DNA of 64,000 nt, from NCBI RefSeq assembly GCF_000764305.2, contig NW_025935820.1, positions 1 through 64,000 on the forward strand, written 5' to 3'. The notes beneath the pieces are model-generated. The model made no database searches, was not told the origin of the DNA, and was given only the letters and a program-made list of their open reading frames with translations. This DNA is from Hyalella azteca (Eukaryota > Arthropoda > Malacostraca > Amphipoda > Hyalellidae). The translations under genes and the position numbers were made by a program. This document shows, piece after piece, positions 47,025 through 59,606 of this stretch. Every line of letters starts with the position of its first letter. The stretch's first letter is position 1.

Positions 47025-50000
47025 GTGAGTACGAATCTAGAGCGTTATTAATGAAAATAGTCGTATTATTTTTAATTGGCATTCATGAAAAAACTTCTAT
47101 TGTCAATGTAATTTCGAGAAAGTTTGCCATATTTTCAAAAGCTTGCCCAACCCCAGCCCCATCGAGAGTTTGAAATAATTGAATCGTGCAATCATATTTT
47201 ATTTTTATTGCATTATCAATAACCATGAAACGCAGGCACGATTTTCCGAGCAGACTAGCGAAGGCTATATGGTCTCTCGTCATTCATGGAATTATTGATT
47301 AGAATAAGTATTATGTGAATTGAAACTAGAGTCAATTGCGGTATTGTAATCAACACGTATGATATACATGATTGTAACTAAACCTATGATGAAAAATAAG
47401 TGCCGTGTGCTCGACTTGTCTGATTATATATTAGAGTAAGAAAATCGCATTTTATGATCACTACATTAATATATTACAAGTTTCTTCTAGATTGCTCGGT
47501 TTTTAGGATTTTTTTGTAATTAATGTTGCATATGCACATTTTCTTTTCAGTATGAAAGTTAGTTTGCTTACAGACCAGAATACCTGGTGGAAATGTAATG
47601 TGTAACCTGTAGGATGTACATAGAGAGTGTACATACATATAGTGTTCCACAACGCAGCAGTAAAAATCGTATAGCTTTAAGAAGGTGCAGATGAATAATA
47701 TGAGCAAACTCCTGAGGCCTTTAGTGTAATGATAGATTATTAATAATTCTTTTCAGAGTGAAGACAAGATTCATTTCCATAAAAGTTTTTTATCAGACAA
47801 GAAGTTGGCAATAAGACAACAGGAAAGAATAATTTCCTGATTTTATTCGATAGAGCCATTTGTCGGTGATTATGGGCCATTTGTATCATCCGATACAATG
47901 TTCAGACATTTCATCAATATACTTATTAGTGTACTTCATAACCTAATGAACGGCTGACCGTATATGCAGAGCATACGCTCATACCCATCAAAGAGCGTAC
48001 AAATCGGATAAAATTCTCATCGGCAAATCTGCACTCATCTGGCTTTATGTTGAAATCAATAAAGTTTATGACCAATTGATTCCTGCCTTTAAATAATGTT
48101 ACATAGATTGTTCCTAATTTAGGACAACGTTGATTACTCATTGTCATTACTAGAAATTAACAGGAAAACAAACAATATTATAATCGCTAGCGTGCCCCGA
48201 ATATAAAATCCGAATAACTTTATTAGGATAACTTTCTTCACATTACATATTTTTCAAAATGTTCCTGATTGATAAAAATCACCCTTCTTATATTCTGCAA
48301 GCTGTTCAACTCTTATGCTTCGATTATTCCGATGCAAGCATTCGCAAATTTAGAGGGCAAAAGATCATGAGTAAATTCTTTCCAGCCTTAATTTATTCCG
48401 AGTTTGGTCGATAAAGATTAATAATAGGATTTACATTTTTATTGAATTCTAACGCGGAGTCTGGCCTTTAACGTTAGATGGCCTTTAACCACGAGACAAA
48501 AACAGAAGAAAGCACTTGCCTACACATTTTCTTCAATTTCGGTTCGCTTTTCACTCCTTTTGTGAATTCCAAAAGGCATAATGAACTATTTTATTTTTCA
48601 CTAATCACACATTAATTGATCAACAATTTTCATGTAGTTGAATGTTATCTGAAATTTTGATCAATCATTTCGTCGATGTACTGTCCCGGAGTCAATCTAC
48701 TCCACTTATGTGAAGTAGGAAATTTGTTCCGACGTGAGGCAAGTTTTGTTGAGTTACTCCTCAGAAGTCATTTTAAGGGTTGAATACTCATGAATTATTC
48801 TGAAATCTCAAATCCATCATTTGATTTAATTTAATTATCACTTGGATTCAATCGAAATGAACGATTTTAATCTCATGGGCCAGAGATCCTATGTTACGAT
48901 CTCCTCATAACTTACGACCACCGTGCAAAGTTTTAACAAAGCAGCCTCTTGCAGAGTCGGATTTCGCAGAAGTGGTCACCAGATCTCAAGTTAATACCTC
49001 TAGATATCACTGTTTCAACTAATAATTGTAGACTAATACATATAAACATGCATAATGCCAAGGTATAATTTTAGGTATAAGTTTTACTGTTGTGATTCAA
49101 TCGAATGATGTAAAATACTGATCACTAATCATTATATTTAGTGTCGAAAGGCGGAGACGAAGCTTGAATGCATGTGAATGCGAGTGAAAATTAATAAATC
49201 AAATTTATTCCAATTTTAATTCAAGATCTCATCTTCACGAAACATCTCCGCTGGTGCATTATCAGTAAAAAAATTTATAGCTATTTCAGTACTTACAATA
49301 CAAGTTCTGAAGAAGATGGTTTGTAGGCATAAATAATGTAGACAAAAAAATTCGTATTTACTTAACAAACATCTAATAAGTCCATCCAACGCAAACAGCG
49401 TCGAAGGTCTTTGAGAAAAATAAAGCTTCGAGATAGTGAGACTTTAGAGCTGGAATAAGCACTTGTGTTTACCGCCGTCTTAGATATTTCGTCTTGTACT
49501 CAAAGTTCGGCGTTAAATAAGTCCAGAACTTCAATTAAGCAGTAGGCTAAGTTATACTGCCGCTCATAAGTCGGGATTCAAAGCCTACTCGGAGTTTGAT
49601 TAAAAAACGCCTCAGAAAACTCAAATATTTTTACAACTCATTTCAGCGCACAAGTCCTTAGGTTGTGAGTTCATACGTTTTTATTTAGAGTTTACCGTAG
49701 TTGCGGGCTTCCGAAAAGTCATGAGAGGTAAAGCAACCGGTAAAATTTATATTTTATAACGAAGGCGTAGATTGGAGGGTTCGATGGGCTACCAAGTTTA
49801 TAATATAACTCACACATGGTACTGCAGATTTCGGAATTTCCGAATCGCTGCATGATTTTATAAGGAAATCTGGTAGTAACACAGCTTAAAGTTCTTGCCC
49901 GCTCGAAATTGTTTGTCGATTGATTACCATATTCGTTTATTTATTTATTCGGGATTTAGGATTTAAGATATCAAGAGTAAATGTAGCTTTTCTGCATTTA

Positions 50001-50235
50001 TTACGTTGTATTCTTAAAAATTTCGTACTGATAATCAAGCCTGTCTGCCAACCGTTTCGATGATGATACGATAAAATCAAGAAGCTTTTTCTTTTTCGAT
50101 TAAAATCTTACTTCCACACAATATCAAGAATGTCGCCAGGTTTACATACTTACACCTAGAAACAATTATTTGTAAAAGACTGGTACTGAACATTAATACT
50201 CATACATATAACAGCAATTTTTAACGTTTGTTCAG
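47025..50235 (+). other. Receptor intron between LRR1 and LRR2
   Basis: About 3.2 kb of AT-rich intron. I see no repeat or gene that I can support. Confidence 0.55.
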
Positions 50236-50310
50236 AGTTCTGATCGACCTGCCACTACTGAGCGTCATCGCTGATGAAGCCTTTGTTCATCTCAGCGAAC
50301 TGCGGTCTCT
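50236..50310 (+). CDS. LGR-type receptor, LRR2 exon
   Basis: A 75-bp phase-2 exon (TTCAG acceptor, CTCT|GTAAGG donor). The first base completes a Leu codon with the LRR1 exon (CT|A). It encodes VLIDLPLLSVIADEAFVHLS, then ELRSL, a typical beta-strand, AF, L..L repeat of the receptor ectodomain. Confidence 0.8.
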
Positions 50311-50531
50311 GTAAGGATATTTTTATTATATTTTCCGTTATTAGTCGGTAGTCTATACTATTCATCAAAACTTCAAATATACCCATGAAAAATTGTAAAA
50401 AATAATTCTGACGGTTTGAAAGAGAAAAATTTTATTCTAAGATATTCCTTGTGAATTTTATGCACTGACGGAGTTACTATAGAGAAAATAAAGTATTAAA
50501 ATCACTTGGCTGCTTAAGTCGCAAATTTACC

Positions 50532-50766
50532 AGGAATTTAAAAGCAAAGAAAATAATTCTAATTAATTAATTCTAATTAAAAGCAAAGAAAATAATAGTT
50601 CTAATGTCCTCAAGTTTAGGTGAATTGTTTGAGTGTGAATTTTAGGTTACTAATTGCTTGTACCTGTGTTCTAGGTTTTGAACTGACGATGGAGCTGGAC
50701 TCCGAAACGTTTTCTCTTATAAGAAATGATGAAATTTTTGGCTATTTTCTTTGCTTTTAAATTCCT
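50532..50766. mobile_element. Foldback element, copy 2
   Basis: Terminal inverted repeats AGGAATTTAAAAGCAAAGAA and its complement bound about 235 bp. The interior carries CTGACGATGG, AGCTGGACTCC and GAAACGTTTTC, matching the conserved core of the copy at 46103-46489. It lies in the intron after LRR2. Confidence 0.75.
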
Positions 50767-51130
50767 AGAGAAAATAAATATTTATCAATTTCTAAATGAA
50801 TGATAAATAATTTTATAGAACGGATTGAAAAATCACAAGAATTCATTCGCTGGAGTTTTCATTAACGGTACTCTTCCATACACATAGATGTATATTCAAA
50901 CATTTGATTCGAATTTCGGGTGAAATGCATAAAATATTTGTTTAAATGTTGTATTCATTACAATAACTAACACATGAAAACGATTATAGCGCGTAAATTA
51001 AATTATTGACGTTTTGATTATCAGTCATTACCAACACTAGCGTTTAAACATTAAAAATTTCAAATACTTCATTAATCTCAGCCTATATATAGGACTCTGG
51101 CAACTTACATTGGATATTTAATCTGACAAA

Positions 51131-51345
51131 ATTCCTTCTTAATCGTCAGCGAAATTCACTCGGCGCCTCTTCTGTCTCGTCTGCCGCGGCTCATTCTTAA
51201 TCATCAGCGAAATTCACTCGGTGCCTCTTCTGTCTCGTCTGCCGCGGCTCTTGACTCAAGACGTCCTGCCGAATCTGAAGTCCATGTGAGTAAACAGCTT
51301 GACGTTATCAATGTACAAAACAACATTATGATGCCTTAAGGGGGA
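51131..51345 (+). repeat. Duplicated LRR3 exon block, copy 1
   Basis: It spans AATTCCTTCTTAATCGTCAG, the exon, and the intron start to CAACATTATGATGCCTTAA. Inside it a 58-bp tandem duplication repeats the acceptor and the first half of the exon (51150 and 51208). Only the second acceptor keeps the reading frame. The block recurs at 52944-53170. Confidence 0.85.
51208..51285 (+). CDS. LGR-type receptor, LRR3 exon, copy 1
   Basis: A 78-bp phase-2 exon encoding EIHSVPLLSRLPRLLTQDVL, then PNLKS, ending CCAT|GTGAGT. Its first base completes CT|C (Leu) from LRR2. An extra acceptor at 51147-51149 would start the exon 58 bases earlier and shift the frame, so it should be silent or deleterious. This copy differs from the one at 52964 by Val for Ala at the fifth residue and by synonymous changes. 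Confidence 0.7.
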
Positions 51346-52942
51346 CCCGCTACCCTAAAATTTTCAATTATGGCGTTTTCCGGTATTTGTGCTCATCTTA
51401 AAGCTTACTTTTTGACGCATCCAACGGTACCAGAATCATCCCTCTACGTCGAAAAATGATTTCGTAACAGCCCCCCGAAGGGAGGGAGTTTTTAGAGCCC
51501 TTCACTAAAGCCTATGGGATTAATTAGAAGGCTGGACACACTAAAAAGGAACGTCTGACGTAAAGCGGCCAATTATGGCATTATCCGGTGCTTATACTCA
51601 TCTTAAAGCTTACTTTCTGACGATTCCATTGGTAGCAGAATCATCTTTCTACCTCCATTTTTACGTTCACCATGCCCCATGGAACGGGGGGCGGTGGGGG
51701 GCAGCCTTAACAAATTGCAAAGGCAGTAATTACGGGGCGTGACTTCATATACTGCCAGATGCAGCCAGATCTTTCAGTGCCCATCATGACAGCGAGGTGA
51801 AATGCGTGCAGCCACTCGCTCTATGCCTTCCTCACTTAGTTTTAAGGCTTAGTTTCGATATGTTGGCTACGTCACGACTCTTTTACGTCATTTTACGTGC
51901 CGCCCGGCAGTTTTTCGGGCGTGGTGAAACCTCCGATTGGTCTCACGGCAAACCTATCTCCTCCTACAGTTTTCAAGCTACAGCAATGAGACATATACCA
52001 TTCGATTCGTAAAGACCATACCTTTCGAACTGATGATCATTTTTTTGAATTTCTGTCTGGTTCATTTTTATATGGGGGAGAAGGGGGGGGAGGGGGGAAA
52101 AATGAGAAAAATGGGATAAAACGCTGTACAAAATTGTAGTACAATATAAGGATCTTAGATTAAGAAATTGCACCTTATGTTATAAATTGGAATTCCAAAT
52201 CATTGCTGTTACTGTACTTTGACTCCAATATTTGCTTGTAGTCACGAACTATAGTCAGCCCAACCGCACGGCTAGCTAGCGGCAATGAATCAACAGTCAG
52301 TAGAACTTCAGATCCCATCCGGTGCAGACCTGTCCACTTTGGTCTCATCATCTTTTGTATCTTCAGTTAGTCTTCACCGTAACTCGACCACCTTGTTCTC
52401 TGGGCGCTTTTCATCTGATGCGCACACCTTCGCCGCATCTCATGAGTTATCCCTACACTTACGGAGACGCTCGCTACTACCTCGACAAGCAGCACGTGCC
52501 GGTGGTGACGTGGATGATCAACCTGTCTTGGCGGTTGGCTTTGGGAAGTGTTGAGATCTGCAGGGAGGCCCACGATCTTAGCGCTGATGGCCCCACGGCG
52601 AGATCACGGTACGATTCCAGGAGTTTTCGAGTTCTCATTCAGTATGGAACTTTTTCCGATCGCTGAGCAAGTTCCTGTAATATAAAAAGCTTCTACGTCA
52701 TGAACTATTCAATCAGTCAGTGTGAATTGGAATTCTAATTCACAATCTAATTTAAAATCCCATTGAAATTCTGTCAATAGCTAAAACCTTTGTAAACTAT
52801 TTGCAGGCGTGTGAAGTGGCGCTAAAGGTGGAAGATGCCTGGAAGGAGTCTGGGTCAGAAGCCTTACTAGCTTCTGAGTTTCGTTCAATAAACTTGTATC
52901 GTTATCTGACTCTGGTCCATTTTCCCCATTATTTAGTGCATG
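51346..52942. other. Segment between the two LRR3 exon copies
   Basis: This 1.6-kb segment is clearly more GC-rich than its surroundings. It contains a two-unit tandem of about 208 bp (units near 51366 and 51574, sharing GGCATTATCCGGTGCTTATA-like and CTCATCTTAAAGCTTACTTT), a G-rich tract at 52073-52103 and the coding-like segment at 52367-52825. It has the look of inserted DNA, mobile or misassembled. Confidence 0.6.
52367..52825 (+). CDS. Coding-like two-exon segment, unrecognised
   Basis: An acceptor at 52366 (TATCTTCAG) opens a frame containing MSYPYTYGDARYYLDKQHVP, then VVTWMINLSWRLALGS, to a donor ACG|GTACGA after 52608. An acceptor at 52806 (TTTGCAG) joins in phase to RVKWR and a stop at 52823-52825, and AATAAA follows at 52887-52892. 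Codon use and GC are unlike the flanking intron. I do not recognise the protein. It could be the 3' end of a transferred or retroposed gene, or chance. Confidence 0.3.
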
Positions 52943-52943
52943 N
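52943..52943. other. Assembly N beside a duplicated exon
   Basis: A single unresolved base immediately upstream of the second LRR3 block. Sequence to its right repeats sequence already present at 51131. Confidence 0.9.
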
Positions 52944-53170
52944 AATTCCTTCTTAATCGTCAGCGAAATTCACTCGGCGCCTCTTCTGTCTCGTCTGCCG
53001 CGGCTCCTGACTCAAGACGTCCTGCCGAATCTGAAGTCCATGTGGGTAAACAGCTTGTTAGTAACCAGATAGTTTCAGAGAAACCAGAGAGTTTCAGAGA
53101 AACATGACAGTTTCAGAGAACCCAGACAGCTTGACGTTATTAATGTACAAAACAACATTATGATGCCTTA
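52944..53170 (+). repeat. Duplicated LRR3 exon block, copy 2
   Basis: Matches 51131-51345 but lacks the internal 58-bp duplication. It has a 75-bp insertion in the intron start made of AGTTTCAGAGAAACCAGAGA-like units. Confidence 0.85.
52964..53041 (+). CDS. LGR-type receptor, LRR3 exon, copy 2
   Basis: A 78-bp phase-2 exon encoding EIHSAPLLSRLPRLLTQDVL, then PNLKS, ending CCAT|GTGGGT. It fits the flanking exons as well as copy 1 does. Only one copy can be used per transcript without adding an extra repeat, although including both would keep the frame because both are phase 2. A false duplication at the N is the simplest explanation. Confidence 0.7.
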
Positions 53171-53330
53171 ACCCTTTTGTGAATGACGGGACTTCGGGGA
53201 CTTTGTGAATGACGGGACTTCGGGGACTTTTGTGAATGACGGGACTGGTACTTTTGTGAATGACGGGATTTCGGGGACTTTTGTGAATGACGGGACTTTT
53301 GTGAATGACAGGACTTCTTCGGTTCCGAGA
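53170..53330. repeat. Minisatellite, about 26-bp unit
   Basis: Repeats of CTTTTGTGAATGACGGGACT followed by TCGGGGA, with some units shortened. Open frames across it (rich in HSQKS) are artefacts. Confidence 0.8.
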
Positions 53331-54929
53331 AACTTTTTGTTGTCTTCATCCTCTTGATACTTTTTTCAAGTTTTTCAGCATTTTTTCTTATTTTTCAGTA
53401 TTTCAACGAGTCGTCTCAAAATGTTGCGCGATTCCAATTGAGTGATAGTAATTCTTAATTTAATAATTTTTGACTCTTCTAGCTAATGCTCATTCAACTA
53501 AAGTTTTTGTTCTATGCTCTGTGTTTTATTCGGTTAATTATAGGTCTTTTCAGTTGTTTAAGAGAAGCATTAAGGGATTTTATACGAAATCATTTAGCAG
53601 CTTAACTTAAATATAAAATGTATCTTTAAATCTGTCTTTAAATGATGGATATAATTAATATTCAAATGACATGGGACCCAGTGATGTTGTAATGAAATGT
53701 CGTAGAAAGAATAATTCTCCAAGGAGAGATAATTTTTTTAGCCTTCGAATGTTTGTGGCTTTAAATTTTGTATATTCTTAGCACTCAAATTCCTTTTTGT
53801 TGAATTTTCACTCTTCTATGTTGAATATCGATATTGAATTCTCATCTGAAAAATCAAGTGTATGGCCCGAAAATTTCAGCCGTGATTATTGTTTTTTTTT
53901 TTCCTTCGTTACTCGCTCTGTTTAATTTATCCATTCTAAAAATGTTAAAATTCTGGACGAAAATATTTAACGATTTTTAAATAATTAAGTTTATTTTGAG
54001 CCATCCTAAAGGTTATATTGCCATGCCGAGTATAAATTTGTTTGTAAAGTCAACTTTGTGGCTTTTGGGCATTATAAAAGAATTATTTAAAAAAAAAACG
54101 TCCCGTAATTCTGCACCTTCTTCGTTGCGCTGTGCAGACGAGCGTTAGATTGCTCGAAGAAAATGTTTATTTTTCAACTGCCTAAAAATTTGCTAATTTC
54201 TAGTATCATCAGACTTGTATTCTTCTGAAAGTCAATATTAGCTTGTCTCCAGTATTTTGGAAAAATTTTAGTACGTCATACATGTCAATAAATCGTACTC
54301 TATTTTATCACTAACCTCCAACATCAATTTACCAAACTATATAACCAAATTTCCATTAGTGCAACTCATTGCTAGTTTATAAATTTTTCTCATCAGAGCA
54401 CTAATATCTTCGGTAATAATCTGCATCTTGCTCGCTTAAAAAAACCCTCGCGTAAAAAAAACTAAACCCGCAAAACCCTCGCTGCTCAGCACCACCTCCT
54501 TCAAATAAGACTTGATGGTCGCGAAGGATTCACTTTATTTTCTATGCCATCTCCTGGAAATTTCTTAAGAAGATTAAGAAGCTTTTGTTTCCACGAGATG
54601 AAAGATCAGTCTTGGCCTCACTGAAAAATTGTTTCCTTAAAATTAACTATTATTATCCTATATTTCCAGCAGCCACCAGCGTTGCATGGTGGCTGTCGTT
54701 CCAACAGAACAGCGTTCCGGCGTTCTGTTGGAACGAAGAAAACAATGTATGGAACTGTTGGAAATTAATGGCTAAGATACCCAAATCATTTATCCTGACT
54801 TACCGACATAGTTCACTAAAGATAACAAAATAAGTTATGGAATGATGATTTAAACCATATTTTCTCAAAATTTTTGCACGCAAGACATTTCATGTCGCGC
54901 TGGTCTTTTGTTTACTCGTATAGACGTAG

Positions 54930-55125
54930 AAGTAAACGTGAGCAGTAGACGTATATGTTATCAGTAGACGTAAACGTAAGCAGTAGAAGTAAACGTAAGC
55001 AGTAGACGTAAACGTAAGCAGAAGACGTAAACGTAAGCAGTAGACGTAAACGTAAGCAGAAGACGTAAACGTAAGCAGTAGACGTAAACGTAAGCTGTAG
55101 ACGTAAACGAAAGCAGTGATAAACG
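54930..55125. repeat. 18-bp minisatellite
   Basis: About ten units of GCAGTAGACGTAAACGTA. The period is a multiple of three, which explains the repetitive open frame on the minus strand. Confidence 0.9.
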
Positions 55126-58100
55126 TTAGCTCTAAGTGGGAACATTAGTAGTAAATATCTAGCAGCTGTTTTCTTTTATTGAATTATTTCCTACTGTAGC
55201 AATCTAGCTAATTCAAGGAATGAACTATTGAATGATTTTATTGCACTGAAAAATATAACTAGACGAGATTATTATAATAGAACCAGGTAGATGAAACATA
55301 GAAGATATTCTAGATTATTAAAACCTATAAGTTCCTTCTGCAAACATTACAATTTTATTCTATGTGAAGAATATGTGAACTTTTGGAGCCATCATGTTCA
55401 TGCAATGCTTTTACGAGAAACTAATTTTTATATTTATCAAGTCGAGCGGCCTCAGAGAAATTGTGCTCAATCTGAAGTGAAGATTGCGCATGTAAATCTC
55501 GAAAAAGTTCATCGCAGTGCAAAATGTGAGTTAATAAGCTCGGCAGCTGCGCAGTTCTCTAAAACTCCGCACTGAAGTCAAATTACGTCGAATGCAGCTG
55601 TGATGCAATGAAGTGCATGAAATTATCCCTGCAGTTATGGAACAGTTTCTTATATGGGCTATTCAGTCTTATAAAGGCAATTCATTATAGACAATTTTCT
55701 GGACGCTACTTTTTGACCTGTTGAAACTAATCACTTTTTCCTAGAGACGTCTTACGATAAACAGTTTCAATTAACGCGAGATGCGGGCAGGTGAACAAAT
55801 TAATATGATGAACATTTTTTTCATATCGATGCTGCTAGAAATCTTCAAAGATTTTTATTTCGCGTGCCCGCTTCATTCTAACACGTTTTATATAATCTCG
55901 AATCATTCACAATGGGCAAGGAAACTGCTCACATTTATTCTAATCTGAAAAAAAACACGATAAAATGCAGTTCAACTATATTAGTCTGAAATTATTCAAA
56001 TTAAATCACGACTATTTATGATTATTTAATTTTCCAATATTTGGTTATTCGAACACAGCTTCATAAGTTAGAGTGAGCCTCGCATTAGTCACAACAGTGC
56101 GTGGATACAAAGCACCTGTTAATCATGAGGAAGATAATTTAGGCTTGCATGTTTATGTGTCCCGTTAAATAAATTATTGTTTATGCATTCTGGGCTGCTA
56201 TTTATAAAGTTTACGAGCATTTGCTTCTATTGTCCGCCAGTTTAAAATTGACTCCGGGTGCGTGAACTGAAAAGTTTTTCAGCGTCCGAGATGATTGTTG
56301 AAAATTACATTATCATGATATTAGATCAACATCTGCTGGAATATATATTATCAATATAATAAAAAAATGAATCTTACCTGGTATAACTTAGCACTGAATT
56401 GCGGACCTCTTCTAATGCCCAAACCATGCACCTGTTTTCGACGTCGACGAAGTTTTGGTCATGAACTTCCTTTCCAGCTTTATGACAGTCGGTAAAGTTA
56501 AAAATAAGTTATCCTGGCAAGTTTCTTCAGGCTGGCTTAGATGATGGAATCCGCACAAGTCCGGTTTGCCAAAATACATATTCTTTTTATATGCGCTGTG
56601 AGATTTGATTTCGTTGTATTGTGGAGTTTGTGTGGTCGAAATTATGTTAGATATTTGATAGCTTAATATTTCTTTGTTCGCTCGAAATTTCCGAGTGTAG
56701 CGCGTTTCGTAGCCAGTTTAGCGCCCGTAGCTCTTATTTCCAGTCGAAATTGATTTTCACGATGGCAAAATTTTAACGTTGCAAGTGACATTCATAAACT
56801 CGATGGTCAATTTTTATGAGGCTTGAAAATTTGAGTGAAATAAAGTAAATAATTAGTGTAAACCAGTTTTGTATCCTCGACGACTGAGTAATTATTATAA
56901 CAAGATCTTTCGGAGTCAGATCGAAGCAGAAGAGTTTAACTCGTTGTGAGCACCGGAATTGCGAACTGAGGTCGGGTAGATCCTGCATAGCAATCCAAGA
57001 TTCAACATGCGCCATGAAAAATTATATACCATAGAATAATTAATATAACGACATAGATGTGCTATTTATTTTGTGACCGAACGTAATTGATAAATTTCTG
57101 TAAATCTACGTAAGATTATAGAAGATCATCCTAATGTGGGTTTCGTTTTGATAGGCTTCTGATTTCAATACATTTTCGTTTACTTTTGCCAGACTTGAGA
57201 CTTGGAGTAAGTTTATTCAAGTTCCGTGTCAACGATAAGAATATAAAAATGTTTTGCAAATAAAATTTCGGTAGCACCAGCGACATTTTGATATTCCAAC
57301 GAACTCTTGTTTCAATCACTTTAAACTTTTTGACTTATTACGCAATGAACGATATTTTTGCAGAATTTCATTTATTAATGTATGCTGCTAGCTCGGTAAA
57401 TATTCCTGTACAGAAGTCGTTCCTTCAAATAAATAATGATCAACATAATATCAATGGCTTTTTCTGAAAGATCAATGACAACTTCACTTTACGTCATTCG
57501 AGTACAGTATCGCTTGATTCAATATTAAATTAATCCTAAAATTGACGTTACGATCAACTTGATACGTTGAGTAAAATTTTTATTGCAAATTTTCCGTCAA
57601 CTTTAAATTCCCTCTGTTAAGTGTTACTATCAAATATTTTACTTATTCAATATCGTTGCATGTTTGTTCCATATTTACTGCTGCAACTAATAATAATAAT
57701 GATGATTTTAAGCCATTTTGCTAAATCAGCTCCTTACATCAACGAATTCATTTTACATTCACTAAGAAAATCTACGGTCAGGGCAAAAATTGAACGTGTT
57801 CGCACATCCTTCACTATTTTCCTTTAAAGTGAGGAGAAACCGTTACTTAATTTCCCTTCACTTACATCTGTTTCTACACGTATTCTACCTCCAATTCTTG
57901 GTCACTTAAATATTAGCTACAGAAATGAAAAAATTTTTAATGACCTAAAGTAAGGATCAAGATTAAGCGTAGTCGAGGTCAAAGCCCTTCATCTAACAGG
58001 ACTTCGTAGCTTGTGTACTTCGTTTATCCACAAGTTTTAAGACAGAAGTTTAAATCGAAATTTAATTGGAAGAGTAATTTGTTTAGCCTTGCCGTCTAAT

Positions 58101-59606
58101 GTTGCAAAATCATTATAAAGTGTTGAGAATGTATTTCCTCGGCATTTCCTTTCATCCCACGTGACTTCAAAGTCTTGAGCTAGGCAAATATTATATATAG
58201 TTTGTCGATAATTATAATATAATCAACAAATTTGATGGAACATGCAAACAACTTAATGAGATGCTGGAGAATAAACAAAATTTTCGGATGTTTTATTCAC
58301 TTCTAATTTACTGGAGTAAATAAATTTTTTGGCTATTAAAGTTGAATTAACAATCATCGAATTGTAATCTAGCTGATTAATTATTATCTAAATAAACAAG
58401 AGCTTTTGTAAAATATATAGCTTAATTATCCAGAAAACACACTAGCACCCATACAAACGCCCTATATTAACTAGCTTTCCTAGGTTTCATGAGGCTGCAA
58501 TAACGATTGTAAATGAGTGATCTGAAGGTTCAGCTCCTTAAATTGCACATTTAACGTCCCTAAGGGATTGTCCATGTGTGAGATTAACCACTGACTTCCA
58601 ATGCAGTAATTTCTCATTAACAGTTACTTGGTTAGTTAATAAACCTTAGCTGCTCTCATTATCGGCTACGTAATTGTTATCTTCTTTTGAATCTATTTAA
58701 TTAGTATTCTAGACCCAATTTTCTTTCAGACTCGTACGTCATTGCTTAAACAAAAAAACGAAATTTTTGCCTTTAAAATCTACATATAAGTCAGATAATA
58801 ATGGTTTGACAGTTATGTCCACTGCATTCAATGAGAAAAGTGGTAGTAAATACTAGGCACGTGTTGATAGCTATGTAATTATTACGTGAACATTTGCTAT
58901 TTGATAATAATTACACATTCGCGAATCAAAGCTCTTTTTCTTATTTTAATTTTATATTTCAAAGGCGATCGACTGCGATAAAGGATCTATTTTCAGCCCG
59001 ATATCAGCTCCCTGCGAGCCCAAAGTTAAGACGAAGTGCGGCGTAGGTGCAAGGACCGCCGCTGTATTCTTAATACTTAATTTATATTGTTGAGGTTTCG
59101 CAATTTTTTACTATATAATACCGTACCTTGATTTATTATCTTATATTATTGATTATACTCTTATAATTTTCTTTTACTTATAGACTGATCTTATTTATCT
59201 ACTTCATGCGCAACAGTATTGAAGTTTTCTCGTCTTATGAGACAGGTTTGCAGGAAGATTCAAACTTGGTTCTTCCTGGGGTATGAAATGAATAAATAAT
59301 TAGTGCTGTCTCATGATTATGATTTCAATAGCCTTACGTGCGCTGTGATTTTTAATCGAAAATTTTTACTATAAGTAAAAATTTATATATATATTTATAA
59401 AAATCAAATATAATTTAATTCATTAAAATACATTTTTGTGAATACCATGACTCTGTATATTACCATATACCATTTAATAATACAATATTCATTAGAATAC
59501 ATTGTTGTGAATACCGAAATACATAGGTATTATCCGTCTTAAATACAATAACTTTATGTCTAACCCAATTATTATAATTACGATGTTCAAGCTTCTCAAT
59601 TTTCAG

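Larger units (their letters stand above)
53042..59606 (+). other. Receptor intron between LRR3 and the next recognised LRR
   Basis: About 6.6 kb. It contains minisatellites at 53170-53330 (units of TTTTGTGAATGACGGGACTT) and 54930-55125 (18-bp units of GTAGACGTAAACGTAAGCA). In glycoprotein hormone receptors one more LRR (LRR4) sits at this place. I found no exon for it with matching phase, so it may be absent from the lineage, lost in a gap or too diverged for me to see. Confidence 0.5.

Noticed and set aside
52807..52825. Coding end RRVKWR resembles the third helix of homeodomains
   Set aside because: The preceding exon has no homeodomain-like sequence and a stop follows at once. Six residues are too few.
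54912..55145. Minus-strand Tyr/Leu-rich repetitive frame
   Set aside because: Translation of an 18-bp minisatellite.
59184..59280. Possible missing LRR4 exon (frame with FMRNSIEVFSSYETGLQ after a TAG acceptor)
   Set aside because: The available donors leave phase 0 or 1, whereas the exon at 59607 needs phase 2, and the repeat pattern is poor.
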